From positions 1 through 7,566 of the forward strand of contig JAHFPR010000097.1 in the NCBI GenBank assembly GCA_023269645.1: a stretch of 7,566 bases of DNA. The letters are read 5' to 3'. Under the pieces are notes generated by a model that was not told the DNA's origin, made no database searches, and saw only the letters and a program-made list of their open reading frames with translations. The DNA comes from Alphaproteobacteria bacterium. GTDB lineage: Bacteria > Pseudomonadota > Alphaproteobacteria > Rickettsiales > UBA8987. Both the position numbers and the translations under genes were made by a program. How positions within the stretch are numbered: position 1 is the stretch's first letter; every line of letters starts with the position of its first letter. Of the stretch, positions 5,417 through 7,566 are shown one piece after another.

Positions 5417-6580
5417 ATGAAACCCTCAATGCCTGATACTACTACATCTACCTCACGAGATCCTGCGGTCAAGCCGCAGGATGACGTATTATGCAAGCTC
5501 TGGCAGCGCGGAAACACTTTCCTCGGCACGGAAGTTGCCATCCTGTGCGGCGCGATGAGCTGGGTGAGCGAGCGGCATCTGGTTTCGGCCATCTCCAACG
5601 CGGGCGGGTTCGGCATCATCGCCTGCGGCGCAATGAATCCGGAGTTGCTGGAGAAGGAGATTGTGGCGACGAAGGTGCTTTTGGAACCCTCTCCTGCGTG
5701 CGGGAGAGGGCAGGGTGAGGGCACTTCTGCGGCGGGCAGCCCTCACCCCACCCCTCTCCCGCACGCGGGAGAGGGAGTACTGCGACCCTTCGGCGTGAAC
5801 CTCATCACCATGCACCCGGAACTGGATGCGCTGGTGGAGGTGTGTGGCCGCCAGAAAGTCAGCCATGTCGTGCTGGCGGGCGGCTTGCCGAAAGCGGCCA
5901 CCATCGCGCGGCTGAAAGCCCTCAACATCAAGGTGATGTGCTTCGCCCCTGCCGTGCCGCTGGCGCAGAAGCTGGTGAAAGGCGGCGCGGACGCACTCAT
6001 CATCGAAGGTTCGGAGGCGGGTGGACATATCGGGCCGGTTTCCACCAGTGTGCTGGCGCAGGAAATCCTCCCCTTCATGAAGGGGAACTATCCGGAAATT
6101 CCGGTGTTTGTCGCAGGCGGCATCGGGCGGGGGGAGGCCATCGTGAGCTACCTTGAAATGGGCGCGAGCGGAGTGCAGCTTGGAACCCGTTTTGTATGCG
6201 CCACGGAATCCATTGCCCATCCGAATTTCAAAAAACTCTTCATCAAATCCCGCGCGAAAGATGCCATGCCCTCCGTGCAATTATTCCCGGAACTTCCCGT
6301 TATTCCCGTGCGTGCCATCGTCAACAAAGCCACCGAGGAATTCGAGCACTGCCAGCGTGAAACCTCCGACCTGCTCCGCGAGGGCAAGCTCTCAAAGGAA
6401 GAAGCGCAGCTTAAAATCGAGCATTTCTGGGCAGGAGCACTGCGCCGCGCGGTCATCGAGGGCGACGTGGAGCACGGATCGGTGATGGCGGGGCAAAGCG
6501 TCGGCATCATCACGCGCGAACAATCCGCCAAGGAAATCATTGCGGAACTCGTAGCGCAGGCGGTAGAATATCTTGATTAG
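5417..6580 (+). CDS. Nitronate monooxygenase family flavoprotein with two in-frame palindromic insertions
   Basis: The product has 387 residues. This is an FMN-dependent TIM-barrel oxidoreductase of the nitronate monooxygenase / 2-nitropropane dioxygenase family; the true substrate is unknown. Family blocks are CGAMSWVSERHLVSAISNAG, PFGVNLITMHPEL, VVLAGGLP, ADALIIEGSEAGGHIGPVST (His204 in the position of the family's catalytic histidine), FVAGGIGRGEAIVSYLEMGA, GVQLGTRFVCATE and EHFWAGALRRAVIEGDVEHG. Oddities: residues 15-24 are encoded by a single hairpin repeat (5458-5486); residues 91-120 (PSPACGRGQGEG to PHAGEG) are encoded by another palindromic element and have no counterpart in the family; the usual Y-P-I and G-G-A-M near the start read V-A-I and C-G-A-M. 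The start is ATG 5417, preceded by AAGGAC twice; no later in-frame start exists before the conserved barrel. The gene is intact, but activity is not certain. Confidence 0.93.
   Translation: MKPSMPDTTTSTSRDPAVKPQDDVLCKLWQRGNTFLGTEVAILCGAMSWVSERHLVSAISNAGGFGIIACGAMNPELLEKEIVATKVLLEPSPACGRGQGEGTSAAGSPHPTPLPHAGEGVLRPFGVNLITMHPELDALVEVCGRQKVSHVVLAGGLPKAATIARLKALNIKVMCFAPAVPLAQKLVKGGADALIIEGSEAGGHIGPVSTSVLAQEILPFMKGNYPEIPVFVAGGIGRGEAIVSYLEMGASGVQLGTRFVCATESIAHPNFKKLFIKSRAKDAMPSVQLFPELPVIPVRAIVNKATEEFEHCQRETSDLLREGKLSKEEAQLKIEHFWAGALRRAVIEGDVEHGSVMAGQSVGIITREQSAKEIIAELVAQAVEYLD
5458..5486. repeat. Single hairpin repeat G inside the flavoprotein 5' coding region
   Basis: ATC, CCTGCGG, five-base loop, CCGCAGG, ATGAC (5481-5485). 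In reverse complement it reads GTCAT, CCTGCGG hairpin, ATCTC, i.e. one arm of the plan used by elements E, F and H. It is translated as DPAVKPQDDV and keeps the frame open. Confidence 0.8.
5687..5775. repeat. Palindromic element I inserted in frame in the flavoprotein gene
   Basis: Inverted arms of about 35 bases. The left arm has an inner palindrome CCCTCTCC-loop-GGGAGAGGG (5687-5710) followed by GGGTGAGGG (5713-5721). The right arm has CCCTCACCC (5740-5748) followed by the inner palindrome CCCTCTCCCGC-AC-GCGGGAGAGGG (5752-5775). It supplies 30 codons without a stop (residues 91-120). The peptide is rich in Gly, Pro and Ala, which suits a surface loop. Confidence 0.88.
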
Positions 6581-6587
6581 GTTTCCT

Positions 6588-6652
6588 GTCATCCTGAGCC
6601 TTGGGCGAAGGATCTCACGCCGCAGGGGATCCTTCGCTTCGCTCAGGATGAC
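6588..6652. repeat. Palindromic element H (GTCATCC...GGATGAC) before the Hpt gene
   Basis: The left arm is GTCATCCTGAGC (6588-6599) followed by GCGAAGGATC (6605-6614). The right arm in reverse complement is GTCATCCTGAGCGAAGCGAA then GGATC. The two pair over about 27 bases with a small mismatch patch. It begins seven bases after the flavoprotein TAG stop. Its right end, AGGATGAC, holds AGGA (6645-6648), ten bases before the next start codon. Confidence 0.85.
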
Positions 6653-6658
6653 AATCCC

Positions 6659-6985
6659 ATGATCAACCCCACGCGCCTTCAGCAGATCACGGACGGCGAT
6701 ATTTCCCTGCAGCGCGAGCTTCTGGGGCTTTTTTTCGACACGGTCACGCGGTGCATGGGCACGATGCGCGATGTTTCCGATGCAGCAGATACCGCCTGGC
6801 GCGATGCCGCGCATGAGATGAAGGGAGCCGCCAATACGCTGGGGTTTGAGCGCATCGGCGCGGTTTGCCTGCGTGTACAGGTGATTCCTTCTTTCTCTTC
6901 CGCCGATAAACAGGCCGCCCTGCGCGAGCTTGAGGCTGCCATCATGGAAGTAACGGCATTTGCGGAAGCAATAGCGGGGACGTGA
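6659..6985 (+). CDS. Hpt (histidine phosphotransfer) domain protein
   Basis: The product has 108 residues, one Hpt domain alone. Such proteins relay phosphate between the receiver domain of a hybrid kinase and a response regulator. The signature is AAHEMKGAANTLGFERIGAV, fitting H-x-x-K-G-x-x-x-x-x-G; the phosphorylated residue should be His52, with Lys55 and Gly56 following. The rest looks like the expected four-helix bundle: LQRELLGLFFDTVTRCM before the histidine helix, and AALRELEAAIMEVTAFAEAI at the C-terminus. No kinase or receiver gene is nearby, so the partner is unknown. The start at 6659 has AGGA ten bases upstream, supplied by repeat H. The TGA stop is followed by the tRNA gene. Confidence 0.85.
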   Translation: MINPTRLQQITDGDISLQRELLGLFFDTVTRCMGTMRDVSDAADTAWRDAAHEMKGAANTLGFERIGAVCLRVQVIPSFSSADKQAALRELEAAIMEVTAFAEAIAGT

Positions 6986-7034
6986 AGGAATAATTCTCCG
7001 CCCTGCAGAATATGCCATGACTGTCCGGAATCCC

Positions 7035-7062
7035 TTGCATTTCCGCCGCGCTTCCTTATAGT
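7035..7062 (+). promoter_or_regulatory. Promoter of the tRNA-Pro gene
   Basis: TTGCAT (7035-7040) and TATAGT (7057-7062) are separated by 16 bases. The expected start of transcription lies a few bases before the tRNA 5' end at 7073, so the leader is very short. Confidence 0.65.
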
Positions 7063-7072
7063 CCGGGCGTGT

Positions 7073-7149
<77 letters not shown>

Positions 7150-7566
7150 TTACAAAGCGCACTTCCTGTGCAGGATAAACCAACACAGTATAATCAACAT
7201 ACTCCGCCCCAAGGGACGGGGTGGACGGGGCAGATTCCTTCTTCGCCGCAAGCGGCGGGGAATCTACCCCTGCACGATTGAAAAATAATATCTATTTTCC
7301 GGGCGGCTATCATATTCAGAAGCTAAGCTGCTGAATTATAAATCTCTCATTGAATATGGTTTTGTGAAATGCCCCCGATTATGCCCCCACACGTTTTTCT
7401 TAGCATACGGTGGAGCAAGCCGCCTTCTGGGTTTCATTATTCGGTTTTCCGTGTATTCCCGCAGCATAATGACTGAGTACCAGCCCGCATAGAAGGACAA
7501 CATCACCATCCGATACTTTTTTGCACCCCTGCGTGGGCTGGATGATATGCACCAGTTCCGGCGGCA
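7150..7566. other. Region after tRNA-Pro with no supportable gene
   Basis: Apart from the hairpins at 7204-7270, I find no convincing gene. From about 7275 the sequence is clearly richer in A and T than the rest of the window. On the minus strand two overlapping frames stay open from the right edge: one to TAA at 7402-7400 (about 55 codons) and one to TAA at 7338-7336 (about 76 codons). Either could be the end of a gene outside the window, but neither product resembles a family I know. Confidence 0.4.
7204..7270. repeat. Two GC-rich hairpins downstream of tRNA-Pro
   Basis: Hairpin 1: CCGCCCC (7204-7210) with GGGACGG (7213-7219), one mismatch. Hairpin 2, a long stem: GGGG (7227) with CCCC (7267), AGATTCC (7232-7238) with GGAATCT (7259-7265), and the inner CGCCGC-AA-GCGGCG (7244-7257). 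They may form a terminator structure or be the end of a former mobile element. No T run follows either stem directly, which argues against a classic terminator. Confidence 0.6.

Noticed and set aside
5489..6280. 263-codon open frame antisense to the flavoprotein gene
   Set aside because: The opposite strand has unbroken homology to the nitronate monooxygenase family. The antisense product is low-complexity and resembles nothing.
1094..6652. Dispersed palindromes as a CRISPR array
   Set aside because: The repeats are not regularly spaced, differ in sequence, are separated by whole genes, and no cas gene is present.
7400..7566. Open minus-strand frame entering from the right edge, ending in TAA
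   Set aside because: It is only about 55 codons long, a second frame is open over the same bases, and no family is recognisable; kept only as a note under the 7150-7566 entry.

Overview
The window reads as chromosomal DNA of a flagellated alphaproteobacterium. It is GC-rich, carries a UPF0262 gene (a family I know only from alphaproteobacteria) in its usual company with infA and maf, and has an alphaproteobacterial-style FliO/FliP pair. Genus cannot be fixed from sequence alone.

Layout. Positions 1-1895 hold a minus-strand flagellar export cluster, read right to left: a free-standing FlhB C-terminal-domain protein, a small coiled-coil protein of unknown function, fliO, and fliP (its end lies beyond the left edge). 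Positions 2044-3572 on the plus strand hold UPF0262, infA (IF-1) and maf. A convergent minus-strand DUF1294 membrane protein overlaps the end of maf. Positions 4057-6985 on the plus strand hold lysC (aspartokinase, with a likely internal start for a beta subunit), a nitronate-monooxygenase-family flavoprotein, and a small Hpt phosphotransfer protein. A tRNA-Pro(UGG) with its own promoter lies at 7073-7149. The last ~420 bases hold two hairpins and AT-richer sequence without a gene I can support; it could be the edge of an element integrated at the tRNA.

The most striking content is not a gene. Nine dispersed palindromic elements occupy roughly a tenth of the window and fill most of the gaps between genes. 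They fall into at least four sequence families. One family (positions 3933, 5292, 5458 and 6588) has a common plan: GTCAT, then a hairpin of variable sequence, then ATC(C/T), present singly or as an inverted pair. A second family (2557, 2926, perhaps 1094) is built of degenerate GGGTGTAAGG-like units arranged as long inverted repeats, with two copies flanking infA. Two elements lie inside the reading frame of the flavoprotein gene without breaking it: one encodes part of the N-terminus, the other adds 30 residues. This recalls the palindromic elements inserted in Rickettsia genes. Several elements abut stop codons (mostly TAG) on one side and start codons on the other, and may supply translation signals to the next gene.
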